A DNA stretch of 64,000 nt, from contig OZ244777.1 of NCBI GenBank assembly GCA_965219495.1, positions 1 through 64,000 on the forward strand, in the 5' to 3' direction. Below, piece after piece: positions 8,807 through 17,823 of this stretch. Under the pieces are notes generated by a model. That model searched no databases. It was not told where the DNA came from and saw only the letters and a program-made list of their open reading frames with translations. The position numbers were made by a program, and so were the translations under genes. This DNA comes from CAZPXZ01 sp965219495 (GTDB lineage Bacteria; Pseudomonadota; Alphaproteobacteria; Rhodobacterales; CAZPXZ01). How positions within the stretch are numbered: the stretch's first letter is position 1; the number at the start of each line of letters is the position of its first letter.

Positions 8807-10978
8807 ATGCCAGGGGCCTTTTCGGTTTCGACGACGGATGGGGTCGTCATCCTCGACTGGCGCGTAGAGGGCCAGGCGTTGAATCTTCTGGACATCAATG
8901 GCATCGAGAGCCTGAAAGCGGGAGTTGAAGGTGCGGCGGACAACGATGATGTGGCCGGCATCGTGATCACCTCTCCGGGCCCGCATTTTGGGGGAGGGGT
9001 AGATATTTCGTTGCTGGAATCCCTCTCCGATGGGACACTCGGGATAAACGCGGCGTACGAGTTTGCCCGCCGTCTGCACGCTGTCTTTCGCCGCATCGAA
9101 ACCTGTGGCAAGCCCGTGGCCGCCGCCTTGCCCGGAACCGCAGCAGCGGGCGCTTTCGAACTCGCACTTTCTTGCCACCGGCGGTTTGCGGCGGAGAATC
9201 CCGAGGCGAGAATCGGCCTCCCGGAAATCCGCATAGGCTTGTTTCCGGGTATCGGTGGCACAACGCGCTTGATTCGCATGCTCGGACTGGAGCGCGCCGG
9301 GCCGCTGTTGCTCGAAGGGCGCATGCTTCGACCCGAGCAGGCGCTGAAGCACGGGATGGTGGACGAAGTTGTGCCTGCCGATTCGCTTCGCGCCCGCGCC
9401 GTTCGATGGGTGAAAAAGGCAAACGGCGAGGCCGCCACACAGCCTTGGGACCGTCGTGGCCATCGAATTCCGGGAGGGAATGCGTATACGCGAAACGGCG
9501 CCAACGTGTTTGCAGGCGCCAGCGCCCTCACGAACCCCCGCAACCGCGGCAACTATCCAGCCATCGAAGCGCTGCTCGCGGTTGCCTACGAGGGTACCCT
9601 CGTATCGTTCGAAACAGCCCTTCGCATCGAAGCGCGCTGGATTGCCCGCGTTCTCGGGGACCCTCGGGCGAAGTCCATGATCCGTACGAACTTTCTGTCC
9701 AGCCGTGCCCTTGCGCGCGGTGTCCGCCGTCCACGAACCGCAAGACCCGCGCCGCTTTCGCGCATCGGCATTGTCGGAGCGGGCATGATGGGGGCAGGGA
9801 TCGCGTACTCGGCGGCGGCCGCGGGCATGCATGTCATGCTCTTGGACCGAGACCAGCAAGCAGCGGAACGCGGGGCCGAAACGGTGATGCGTATTGCCGA
9901 AGCTGGCGTGAAACGTGGCAGACAATCGGAAACGAAAGCCCATGCGATCGGTGAACGGGTTGATATCGGGACTGAATCGGATGAGCTGGCCGAGTGCGAA
10001 CTGGTTATCGAGGCGGTTTTCGAGGATCCGGTCCTCAAGGGCGAGGTTCTCTCCCGAGCGGCCTCTGTCGTGAGCAAGGAAACGGTCATCGCAACCAATA
10101 CCTCCACTCTTCCAATCACCCGGCTGGCGGCGGCCGTTCCAAGTCCTGAACGATTTGTAGGGATTCACTTCTTTTCTCCGGTGGAGCGAATGCGGCTGGT
10201 GGAGATCATTCGCGGAAAGGCAACTGGAGATGTTGCGGTGGGCCGGGCGCTGGACCTTGTTTCCGCACTTGGCAAGACTCCCATTGTGGTTCGGGATGCC
10301 AGGTTTTTCTACGCAAATCGCTGCATAATTCCCTATACGCTGGAAGCTGCGAGCATGATCGAGGAAGGAGTCAATCCAATTCGAATTGAACGCGGGGCAC
10401 TCGCCGCCGGAATGCCCATCGGTTGCTTGCAGCTTGTCGACGAGACTTCGCTTTCCCTGGGTTTTCAGATACTTGTTGCTGCCCGGGCCGAAAACGAGAG
10501 TTCGAGAAATCCGCTTCCGGGCGAGCAGGTATTCCGGCGACTGGTGACACAGGAACGTCGGCTCGGACGCAAGGCCGGCGCCGGATTCTACGACTACGCA
10601 AACGGAGAACGGGTAGGGCTTTGGCCCGGATTGAGGGAACTCTGGCCTTCTTCGCCAGACCAGCCGGACCCGAAAGTCTTGGGTGAGCGTTTGCTCGCTA
10701 TCCAGGCCGTGGAAGCGGTGCGCGCGTTGGAAGAAGGGGTACTGGAAGATATCCGGGAAGGCGATGTGGGGGCGGTGCTCGGATGGGGTTTTGCGCCGTG
10801 GTCCGGTGGCCCGTTCGCCTGGATGGACAGTATGGGCGCCGAAGGCGCGGTCGGCCTTCTCGACCGTTTGGCAGGTCGATACGGGCCGAGATTTGAGCCC
10901 CCGGCGCTGCTTCGGGGAATGGCAGCAAAGGGCGATACGTTTTATCGCCGGTCCAGGGAAAGGGATGGCCTCATTTGA
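8807..10978 (+). CDS. Bifunctional enoyl-CoA hydratase / 3-hydroxyacyl-CoA dehydrogenase (FadJ/FadB-like)
   Basis: Product of 723 aa with the multifunctional enzyme layout: a crotonase domain (about 1-190), a linker, an NAD-binding domain and two HAD C-terminal domains. In the hydratase part both catalytic glutamates appear, in GAFELALSCHRR and GLPEIRIGLFPGIGG. The dehydrogenase part shows the dinucleotide loop GIVGAGMMGAGIAY and the catalytic His in FVGIHFFSPVERM. The start ATG at 8807 lies seven bases after the thiolase stop. The stop overlaps the start of the following acyl-CoA ligase. Together the three genes encode activation, hydration, oxidation and thiolysis of fatty acids; an acyl-CoA dehydrogenase is not present locally. 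Confidence 0.92.
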   Translation: MPGAFSVSTTDGVVILDWRVEGQALNLLDINGIESLKAGVEGAADNDDVAGIVITSPGPHFGGGVDISLLESLSDGTLGINAAYEFARRLHAVFRRIETCGKPVAAALPGTAAAGAFELALSCHRRFAAENPEARIGLPEIRIGLFPGIGGTTRLIRMLGLERAGPLLLEGRMLRPEQALKHGMVDEVVPADSLRARAVRWVKKANGEAATQPWDRRGHRIPGGNAYTRNGANVFAGASALTNPRNRGNYPAIEALLAVAYEGTLVSFETALRIEARWIARVLGDPRAKSMIRTNFLSSRALARGVRRPRTARPAPLSRIGIVGAGMMGAGIAYSAAAAGMHVMLLDRDQQAAERGAETVMRIAEAGVKRGRQSETKAHAIGERVDIGTESDELAECELVIEAVFEDPVLKGEVLSRAASVVSKETVIATNTSTLPITRLAAAVPSPERFVGIHFFSPVERMRLVEIIRGKATGDVAVGRALDLVSALGKTPIVVRDARFFYANRCIIPYTLEAASMIEEGVNPIRIERGALAAGMPIGCLQLVDETSLSLGFQILVAARAENESSRNPLPGEQVFRRLVTQERRLGRKAGAGFYDYANGERVGLWPGLRELWPSSPDQPDPKVLGERLLAIQAVEAVRALEEGVLEDIREGDVGAVLGWGFAPWSGGPFAWMDSMGAEGAVGLLDRLAGRYGPRFEPPALLRGMAAKGDTFYRRSRERDGLI

Positions 10979-12618
10979 GTGAGGCGCGCGACATGCCGCA
11001 ATCCGGTCGGAGACCGGTTGGCCCTCAGGAGTGGCCGCTTCGCGTGGGCCGCATACTTGATCATGCAGGGCGTTATCATGGGAAGCGGAAGATATTCTCG
11101 CGTTCGCCAGACGGGTCCATCGAAACGACCAATTGGGCCGCGGTTCGAAAACGCGCGCTTCGCTTTTCCCAAGGGCTGCTTCGAATGGGTGCCCGAGCGG
11201 GGGACCGCGTCGGCGTAATGGCATGGAACACCGCCCGGCATCTCGAAGCGTGGTACGGCGTGCCCGGGGCGGGGTGCATTCTCCACAGCCTCAACCCCCG
11301 CCTGTTCGAAAACCAGTTGGCCTACATCATCAATCACGCGGCGGACCGATGGCTCCTGGTCGATGCGGATTTGATTCCGGTGGCGGAGGCGATCGCCGAC
11401 CGGCTCGAAAGCGTGCAGGGATACGTGGTTATTGAAGGCGCCGCGGGCGTTCCGGAAAATCGCCTGCGGAATGTCGTTTCGTTCGAGACCCTGTTGACCG
11501 AATCCGACGGCGACTTCAGTTGGGTACCGGTAGGCGAGAACGATCCGTGCGGGCTTTGCTACACATCCGGTACGACCGGGAATCCAAAGGGTGTGTTATA
11601 CACACACCGCTCAAACGTCATGCATGCGATGGCAGTTCTGCAGCCGGATGTTCTCGGGTTTTCTTCCCGGGATCGCGTATTGCCGGTGGTGCCGTTTTTT
11701 CACGCCAATGGCTGGTCGACTCCGTTCGGCGCTCCGATGGCGGGAGCGGGGATGGTGCTTCCGGGCCGTCAATTGCAACCCGCCGCTCTCTATGAAATGG
11801 TCGAATGTGGTGCAACCGTCGCGCTCGCGGTTCCGACCGTGTGGCTGGATTTCTTGGCATGGCTTGATTCGAAACGAAAAACCTTGCCGAGTCTGGAACG
11901 CGTGGTGATTGGCGGCTCGGCTTGTCCCGCTTCGGTGATCGAACGGTTTGATGCCAATTACGGCGTGGATGTGATTCATGCCTGGGGCATGACGGAGAGT
12001 TCGCCGCTCGGTTCGCTCTGCACCATGAAGCCTGAAGTAGCCCGATTGACGAAGGCGGATCGCATGAAGACGCGGTTGAGATGCGGGCACCCGTTTTTCA
12101 CGGTGGACATGCGGACACTTGACGACGCAGGAGAGGAGGTTCCTTGGAACGGGGATTCCGCGGGCACCTTGTACATTCGAGGCCCGGGAGTTGTCGGGCG
12201 ATATTTTGGTGGCGAAGAAGATTCGGTCGATTCCGATGGCTGGTTCGACACCGGCGATATCGCGAGTGTCGACCGGAACGCGTACCTTCGGATTGTTGAT
12301 CGCGCCAAGGACGTAATCAAGTCGGGGGGCGAATGGATCAGTTCGATTGATATCGAGAATGCAGCGGTCGGGCATCCGGACGTCGCGGAAGCGGCGGCGG
12401 TCGCCCGTCCGGATGAACGCTGGGGAGAACGCCCAATTCTGTTCGTGGTTTCAAGGCCAGGAGCGGAACCGAATCCGGAGTCGGTCCTGAATTTTCTGGG
12501 CCGGCAACTGGCACGCTGGCAAGTACCTGACGAAGTGGTTTTTGTCGACGAAATCCCGCATACCGCTACAAGGAAAATCGCGAAGAACGAACTTCGCAAG
12601 CTGCTGGAAGAGCCATGA
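10975..12618 (+). CDS. Fatty-acyl-CoA synthetase (long- or medium-chain, AMP-forming)
   Basis: Product of 547 aa of the ANL adenylating family. P-loop YTSGTTGNPKG, followed by VVPFFHANGW, the A5 motif HAWGMTESSPLG, DGWFDTGDIA and the hinge VDRAKDVIKSGGEWISSIDI; the C-terminal catalytic lysine lies in ATRKIAKNELRK. The HANGW and GGEWISS motifs are typical of the FadD3/AlkK-like medium- to long-chain ligases. The start is TTG at 10975, overlapping the stop of the preceding FadJ-like gene by four bases, which indicates translational coupling. It would supply acyl-CoA to the two upstream enzymes. Confidence 0.92.
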   Translation: MSEARDMPQSGRRPVGPQEWPLRVGRILDHAGRYHGKRKIFSRSPDGSIETTNWAAVRKRALRFSQGLLRMGARAGDRVGVMAWNTARHLEAWYGVPGAGCILHSLNPRLFENQLAYIINHAADRWLLVDADLIPVAEAIADRLESVQGYVVIEGAAGVPENRLRNVVSFETLLTESDGDFSWVPVGENDPCGLCYTSGTTGNPKGVLYTHRSNVMHAMAVLQPDVLGFSSRDRVLPVVPFFHANGWSTPFGAPMAGAGMVLPGRQLQPAALYEMVECGATVALAVPTVWLDFLAWLDSKRKTLPSLERVVIGGSACPASVIERFDANYGVDVIHAWGMTESSPLGSLCTMKPEVARLTKADRMKTRLRCGHPFFTVDMRTLDDAGEEVPWNGDSAGTLYIRGPGVVGRYFGGEEDSVDSDGWFDTGDIASVDRNAYLRIVDRAKDVIKSGGEWISSIDIENAAVGHPDVAEAAAVARPDERWGERPILFVVSRPGAEPNPESVLNFLGRQLARWQVPDEVVFVDEIPHTATRKIAKNELRKLLEEP

Positions 12619-12812
12619 ATCAGGGCAAACGCGTCCTGGCACCGCGCTGCCGGCTTCTTGATCAACAATTCAGACACGTGATTTCCAGCGCTGGCGTACC
12701 GCTGGTTCCGCGGGAACCGGAGATTGGTCTCGATGAATTCGGAGTGCAAAATCCACAAAATGTGAGTCAGATTTGTGAGATGCCGGAACAGGTTTTGGAG
12801 AAATAAATTGAA
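12619..12812. other. Short intergenic stretch before the IS66 element
   Basis: An open frame that starts at 12615 on the plus strand and overlaps the ligase stop (63 codons) has no recognisable product. Joining this segment to the bases after 14641 restores the pre-insertion sequence, which also shows no clear gene, so the element appears to have landed between genes. Confidence 0.4.
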
Positions 12813-12820
12813 CAGCATTC
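12813..12820. repeat. Target-site duplication, left copy (CAGCATTC)
   Basis: Eight bases CAGCATTC directly left of the IS66 terminal GTAACTGCCCAG; an identical copy follows the right end at 14634-14641. Confidence 0.92.
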
Positions 12821-14633
12821 GTAACTGCCCAGCACTCAGTCTTGCGCGTACGTGAAGGCTGGGCAAGGCTTGCGTTTGGGATCACGCACGCTTGGGTCGG
12901 GATCGGCGTGGCGCCAGCGGGCAGGTCGTATGGAGCGGTTTAGCATTGGAGTTTTCCGATCAGTTGGTGCGGCGATGTCATCAAGGTTTCGATGATGTTC
13001 CAGCCCTGCTTTCTGGCGGTGGTGATGACGCTGCGCAGGGTGGCGAAGTCTTGGGCGCCTTTTGGGGAGCGGAACCCGCCGGAGATTTTCTGGCGCAATT
13101 TCCCCATTCGACCATCGCGTTCGGCCTCATTGTTGGTAAACGGAACGTCGGGGTCGGTGAGGAAACGCAAGGTCTCGGTTTTGTAGTCCTGGAGCCGGAG
13201 GGCGAGATTGTGTCCGACGCGGCGTTTCTTTCGCCCGCGTTTGCCGGGCTTCGGCGGCGCGAGCGGTGGCTGCGCCTCATGAAAGGCGAGCGCCTCGGCG
13301 AGGATCCGATCATAGGTTCGCCCGATCCGGTCGAGCAGCGTTTCGGGAAGAGGTCTTGCCATCGTTCTGGCGAGATGAACGACCCGATTGGCGCGCGACA
13401 GGAGCCGGTGCATGCGCCGGGCCCAGTCCTCTTTTTCGATGTCGATCAGGGCTTGAAGTTCGCGCAGGTGATGGGCGTTGCAGAGCGCGTGTGAAACGCC
13501 CTCGATCTTGAAATAGGGCTTCCAATGATCGTGAACGACACAACCGGAGAACCCCGGCAGCAAGTCGCCGCGCTTTTCGTGGACGCGAAACAAGGTCAGC
13601 CATGGCGTGCAGGCAATGTGGAGCCACTGCGTGCGCCCGCCAACCCGGAAGCCGGTCTCGTCGAGATGCTTCACCGGCGCCTTGCGGACGATCAGGTCCC
13701 GCACATGGTCGACGAAACCCTGCAACTGCTCGGCCATCCGGCGGCTCATCGCCGCCAGCGTCGCGGCGCACACGGGCGCGTTGAACAGGTCGGCCATCAG
13801 TTGCGACAAACGATCCTCGGGCAGGAAATGCGCATGGCTCAGATAGGCCGCCACCGCCGCCATGCGCGGACCATACTGCACCGGCGCCGTCACGCCTGCG
13901 GGAAACGCCGCCCGTGTCGTCGCGCCGCAATGACCGCAAACGCAACGGTGAGCGCGGTGTTCCGTGGCCTCGAGGGGGCGCGGCTCCGGCAGGTCGAAGA
14001 CCTGTCTTGCGACAGGGCTTTCATCCCCGTCCGCAGCCGACAGCGGCGCGCCGCAGCCCGCACAGTGCGACGGATGATGATCCTCGACATGGTCCGGCCT
14101 GTCGGTCCGGCGCAAGGTCGAACCCGCGTGCCCGGGCTGCCCGCCGCTCGGCCTGCCCGATTTGCCGCGCTGGCTCCTTGTCCGGGGCTCCGCCCGCGGC
14201 TTCTGCAGCCCGTCGCTCGAAGGAGGCTTGCTGCTGTTCCTGCTGTTCCGGCCAAGCTGCCGCTCCAGCTCTTCAAGACGTTGCCGCAGGGTCGCGTTCT
14301 CGGCTTGCAAACCAGCGAGCTGCTCGTCCTTTCGTGCGAGTTGCTCCCGCAAAGCCTCAATCTGTTTCGTTCCGCCATCATCATGCGGCGGCGCCCCTTG
14401 CGCCAGGTGGGTCGGCGCTGAAAGAGCCCGCAAGAACCGTCGGGGCTGAAAGCGAATCGCCATGACGCTATGAATAGCGCAGGTTGAATCGGGTTACCAG
14501 TCCCTGCTGTTACCAGTGATTTTTCGAGAGAAAACTGTCCTCGCCCGTCAAACCGTCACAACCGGGCAGCATCGACCTTGCGGCAGTGGCGGGCAATGCA
14601 CTCCGTGGTGCACCCACTTACCTGGGCAGTTAC
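12821..14633 (-). mobile_element. IS66-type insertion sequence, single-transposase form, complete
   Basis: A 1813-bp element bounded by inverted ends: GTAACTGCCCAG at 12821-12832 and its complement CTGGGCAGTTAC at 14622-14633. GTAA termini and an 8-bp duplication fit the IS66 family. It encodes one intact transposase on the minus strand and no accessory tnpA/tnpB, like the single-gene ISBst12 subgroup. Two direct copies of GTTACCAG (14493-14500 and 14509-14516) lie inside the right end, just upstream of the transposase start. Confidence 0.9.
12940..14463 (-). CDS. IS66 family transposase
   Basis: Product of 507 aa. Order of parts: an N-terminal leucine-zipper-like coiled coil (KQIEALREQLARKDEQLAGL), a basic linker with RNSSKPPSSDG, a zinc-finger region with CAGCGAPL and CVCGHCGATT, then the DDE domain. 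The acidic triad can be assigned to KHLDETGFRV, VVHDHWKPYF and FTNNEAERDGRMGK. The C-terminal SGGFRSPKGAQDFATLRSVI is the usual IS66 ending. The frame is intact, so the element may still be mobile. The start is the ATG at 14463. Confidence 0.95.
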   Translation of the reverse strand: MAIRFQPRRFLRALSAPTHLAQGAPPHDDGGTKQIEALREQLARKDEQLAGLQAENATLRQRLEELERQLGRNSRNSSKPPSSDGLQKPRAEPRTRSQRGKSGRPSGGQPGHAGSTLRRTDRPDHVEDHHPSHCAGCGAPLSAADGDESPVARQVFDLPEPRPLEATEHRAHRCVCGHCGATTRAAFPAGVTAPVQYGPRMAAVAAYLSHAHFLPEDRLSQLMADLFNAPVCAATLAAMSRRMAEQLQGFVDHVRDLIVRKAPVKHLDETGFRVGGRTQWLHIACTPWLTLFRVHEKRGDLLPGFSGCVVHDHWKPYFKIEGVSHALCNAHHLRELQALIDIEKEDWARRMHRLLSRANRVVHLARTMARPLPETLLDRIGRTYDRILAEALAFHEAQPPLAPPKPGKRGRKKRRVGHNLALRLQDYKTETLRFLTDPDVPFTNNEAERDGRMGKLRQKISGGFRSPKGAQDFATLRSVITTARKQGWNIIETLMTSPHQLIGKLQC

Positions 14634-14641
14634 CAGCATTC
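14634..14641. repeat. Target-site duplication, right copy (CAGCATTC)
   Basis: Identical to 12813-12820 and directly abutting the terminal GTTAC of the IS66 element. Perfect identity suggests a fairly recent insertion. Confidence 0.92.
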
Positions 14642-14752
14642 AAACCGTATTTGGAGAGTAATCGAAGATTGGCCGGGAATTGGAAAGTTTGACATTCATT
14701 GTGATTGCCTCAGGCCTCTCACGAGGCATGCGGCCCTTGCCGGTGCGCCAGA

Positions 14753-15754
14753 TCATGATGGCATCTGCGAGCCGGAAGGGGTTTCTCGGTCAAGAATGTC
14801 GAACCTATTGGAGTCGTTCCCTTCGTTGCTCCAGCTCACGACTTTTCTGTCGCATAGGTGGATGAGGTGAGCGAGCAGCATCCTGCGGGCTGCAAATTCA
14901 AGTGGCTGCGTGATATCGGTGTAGACGGCCTTGACTAGGTTTTCGAAGTCGAGAGAACCCTTGCCAAGAACTGCGAGAATTGTCTTTTCGCGTTCCAGTT
15001 TTCGATGATGAAGGTACGCCACAAGAGCTGCGGGTCTCGGGACGGGATGGCCGTGTGCGGGATAGTAGGTGCGGTCCAGGCCTGCCCGCAGCCGCTCCGA
15101 GAGAAATTCAAGACTTTGCATGTATTCTCCAAGGTCGCCTTCCGGAGGCAGAATTACAGTCGTTGACCAGCCCATGACATGGTCGCCAGTGAAGAGCGCT
15201 CCATCCGCTTCCAGCGAAAAGCACAAGTGGTCATCGAGATGCCCGGGAGTGTGTAGCGCACGAATTCGCCATCGCGGCGACCCATGAGAATCGGTCTTCG
15301 AAGAAGTCAGGCAATCTTCGTGCCCGAGGACCTCGTCCGGTTTGAAATCAAGATCGATCCCATTGCCACCGCCGCCAAAGGCCTGAAGTAGCATCTTGAC
15401 TTGAATGTCGGGTTGCTTTGGTTGCGGAAGGAAGGCGTAAGTCGGGGCGCCGGTACTCTTTTGAATCCTGCGGACTGCCTGGGAATGGTCCACATGACGA
15501 TGCGTGACAAGTATCGATTCGATACTTTCACCGGGGTCCAGAGCCGCCAGGACGCACTCGACATGTTCGGCGTCGTCAGGGCCCGGATCGATCAGCGCGA
15601 CGCTTTCTCTCCCGACCAAATAGGTGGAAGTGCCGGCAAATGTCATGGAAAACGAATTGGGCGCAATGACGCGCCGAATCATTGGCGAGAGAACGGCAAC
15701 TCTGCCGGCCCTTTCCATTGGTCGGCGATCGAATTTGTAGTCGGTACCTGTCAT
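14753..15754 (-). CDS. Metallo-beta-lactamase-fold hydrolase (LACTB2-like)
   Basis: Product of 333 aa. Zinc ligands are visible: THRHVDHS (the HxHxDH motif), TPGHLDDH, TGDHVMGWST and the final YYPAHGHPV. After the fold, a C-terminal winged-helix extension (about residues 255-310) matches the LACTB2/RNase-Z-like hydrolases. The substrate is unknown; candidates are thioesters such as glutathione thioesters or single-stranded RNA. The start ATG at 15754 has CAGGAAAA upstream. It is divergent from the histidine kinase at 15800, with only 45 bases between them, so the two may share a control region. Confidence 0.88.
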   Translation of the reverse strand: MTGTDYKFDRRPMERAGRVAVLSPMIRRVIAPNSFSMTFAGTSTYLVGRESVALIDPGPDDAEHVECVLAALDPGESIESILVTHRHVDHSQAVRRIQKSTGAPTYAFLPQPKQPDIQVKMLLQAFGGGGNGIDLDFKPDEVLGHEDCLTSSKTDSHGSPRWRIRALHTPGHLDDHLCFSLEADGALFTGDHVMGWSTTVILPPEGDLGEYMQSLEFLSERLRAGLDRTYYPAHGHPVPRPAALVAYLHHRKLEREKTILAVLGKGSLDFENLVKAVYTDITQPLEFAARRMLLAHLIHLCDRKVVSWSNEGNDSNRFDILDRETPSGSQMPS

Positions 15755-15799
15755 TGTAAATTACTGTTTTCCTGTTGAATTATACGTAGGCGCCTACAG

Positions 15800-17107
15800 A
15801 TGCTAATTCGAAATCCGCGGGGTCTGCTCGGTCGTTCAGCACTTATAGTTGTCGTGCCGATCCTACTCTTGCAAGCGGTGGTTGCAGGGGCCTTTGTCCA
15901 ACTTCATTACGATCGGGTTACCCGGCAGCTAACGGGCGTGTTCGTGCGGGAACTTCACACCATGGCGAACACGGTTTCGGAAGCCGCAAATCCCGAACAA
16001 TTGGCAACAAGCCTCCGGCAGCTTTCCGAAGTCTATGCGGTTGAACTCTCCATCCAGCCGGATTTGAAAGTGTCAGCAGGGATAGAAAAGAGCTGGTGGG
16101 ACGTTACTGGCGGGATCGCCGGTTACCAGTTGAGAACGTCTTTCGATACCGCGGTGCGCGTAATCCTTCCGACCGATTCAAGAACTGCCGAAGTTCGCAT
16201 GAGGACATCCAAGGGAACGCTTGTCGTGAATTTGTCGCGATGGCGGCTCGTTTCCAGCAATCCTTATCTGGTGCTGGCATGGTCTGCCGGTGCAGCCGTA
16301 CTGTTGATCGCGATCTCCCTACTTTTTCTCACCAATCAAGTTCGACCAATCCGCCGGCTGGCCGAGGCCGCGGATGCGTTTGGTACCGGACGGTTCATGG
16401 AACTGCGCCCGCGCGGCGCGCGCGAAGTGCGTCAGGCCACCACAGCTTTTCTCGATATGCGAAGCCGAATTCAGCGTCATATCGAGCAAAGAACACTGAT
16501 TCCGATGGCGTTGAGTCACGATTTGAGAACGCCGATTACCCGAATGCGCTTGGCCCTGGAAATGGAAAGCGATCAGGAAGAAATTCGGCGTTCCTTGGAC
16601 GAAATGGATCGGGTGGTGGAAGACTTCTTGGAGTTTGCGCGGGACGAGTGGCATGAATCGGGGGCGATGGTCGACGTGGGCGATCTCGTCGAAGAAGTAG
16701 CGGCCGCTGCTCGCGCCAATGGCTGGTCCGTCCAGACACAGGTCGATTTGCCGTTCGACCAACGCAGAATCCCGGTTCGCGCCGGCGCAATGCGGCGCTG
16801 TCTTGGAAACCTGGTCGAAAACGGCGCGCGCCACGGTGGGGAGGTGCGGCTGGCCGTTGCGTTGAGTGGAAAGAATGTTGCGTTTGCGATCGAAGATGCA
16901 GGAGTTGGCATTCCCGAAACCCGCCGGGAGGAAATGTTGGAACCGTTTCGCCGACTCGACGACCAGAAGAGTATGGATGGAAGCAAGGGGCTTGGGCTCG
17001 GACTGGCGATTGCCCGCAACATCGCGCGGCTCCACGGGGGCGAACTTACACTGGGCAGTGGCGCCGAACTTCAGGGACTCCGTGCGGTTGTAACTATTCC
17101 GGTTTGA
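15800..17107 (+). CDS. EnvZ-like sensor histidine kinase, orphan
   Basis: Product of 435 aa in the inner membrane. First membrane segment about residues 13-33, periplasmic loop of roughly 120 residues, second segment about 155-178, HAMP domain (VRPIRRLAEAADAFGTGRF), then the DHp domain with phosphorylated His240 in SHDLRTPITRMR, N-box LGNLVENGARHG (335-346), G1 IEDAGVGIP and G2 GLGLGLAI. The SHDLRTP-IxRxR H-box is of the EnvZ/OmpB type. No response regulator lies next to it. The only OmpR-type regulator in the window is petR at 48127, which itself lacks a kinase, so the two are candidate partners. Confidence 0.9.
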   Translation: MLIRNPRGLLGRSALIVVVPILLLQAVVAGAFVQLHYDRVTRQLTGVFVRELHTMANTVSEAANPEQLATSLRQLSEVYAVELSIQPDLKVSAGIEKSWWDVTGGIAGYQLRTSFDTAVRVILPTDSRTAEVRMRTSKGTLVVNLSRWRLVSSNPYLVLAWSAGAAVLLIAISLLFLTNQVRPIRRLAEAADAFGTGRFMELRPRGAREVRQATTAFLDMRSRIQRHIEQRTLIPMALSHDLRTPITRMRLALEMESDQEEIRRSLDEMDRVVEDFLEFARDEWHESGAMVDVGDLVEEVAAAARANGWSVQTQVDLPFDQRRIPVRAGAMRRCLGNLVENGARHGGEVRLAVALSGKNVAFAIEDAGVGIPETRREEMLEPFRRLDDQKSMDGSKGLGLGLAIARNIARLHGGELTLGSGAELQGLRAVVTIPV

Positions 17108-17823
17108 ACGAAGTTCTTGAACGCGGCCCGATCTAGTCAATCCCGGTGCGCAGGTGTGCGAAGGACATTCTGAAATCCTGCTCTTCAAAGAGAACCGGTG
17201 CATTTTTGGAACGCAGTTCCGTTCCCAATGGCCGGCGTCGAGGGTCTGCGCCGCGCTGGCTGCGCGTGTCCCACTGAATCCGATTTGAACAGGAGCTGTC
17301 GAATTCGCTGGATCGTCCTGCGCTTGGTCCTTTGCGCCGGACTTCCGATGCGCCGGCAGGTATGCCGGGACGGTGCATGGCTCCGTGAATCCGGCAATTC
17401 GGTGGCCAACTCCGGATACAGGGACATGCATTCCTGACCGGAATCCCGCGCAAATGCATTGTTGAATCAAGCGCCTTGGTACTGTCCTGTTTCTCCTTGC
17501 AAGCAATCTTGAGAACGGTCGCTGCAGCACGGGCTTCAGAAAGCCGGTCGGTGGGGGCTTGGTTGGAGAGCAAGCGCTCGCAGGGGACGCATGATTACAG
17601 GCGCGGCACCCTCCCTGGGTCGAACCGGGAGAGCGGAGATCGAGCGGTTTGCGTTTGTGCCTGCACGTCGGCGAGGTCTTTTCCGCGTTTCAATCAACCG
17701 AGAGATCCGGCCTGCATCCCTCTTGGGTCATGGAATGCTCGAATTACGCCAATGCAGCGGCGCCCCATTGGTTCGGCGGGCGCAATCCCTCGCCAGCGAA
17801 GTCGGTAAGACCAGGGTGATTCG
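17108..17823. other. Intergenic region, no gene recognised
   Basis: About 715 bases between two convergent genes. Small open frames occur (for example plus strand 17591-17827) but none has a product I recognise. No terminator stem with a T-run was found. Confidence 0.4.

Noticed and set aside
8675..11224. Very long open frame on the minus strand (849 codons)
   Set aside because: It is the shadow of the FadJ-like gene and its neighbours in high-GC DNA; the product is rich in Arg, His and Ser and matches no family.
12883..12940. A second possible left end for the IS66 element nearer the transposase
   Set aside because: Only the GTAACTGCCCAG at 12821 has an inverted partner and a matching 8-bp duplication.
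17580..17680. Possible tRNA suggested by GGGTCGAACC
   Set aside because: No acceptor, D or anticodon stem could be formed around it.
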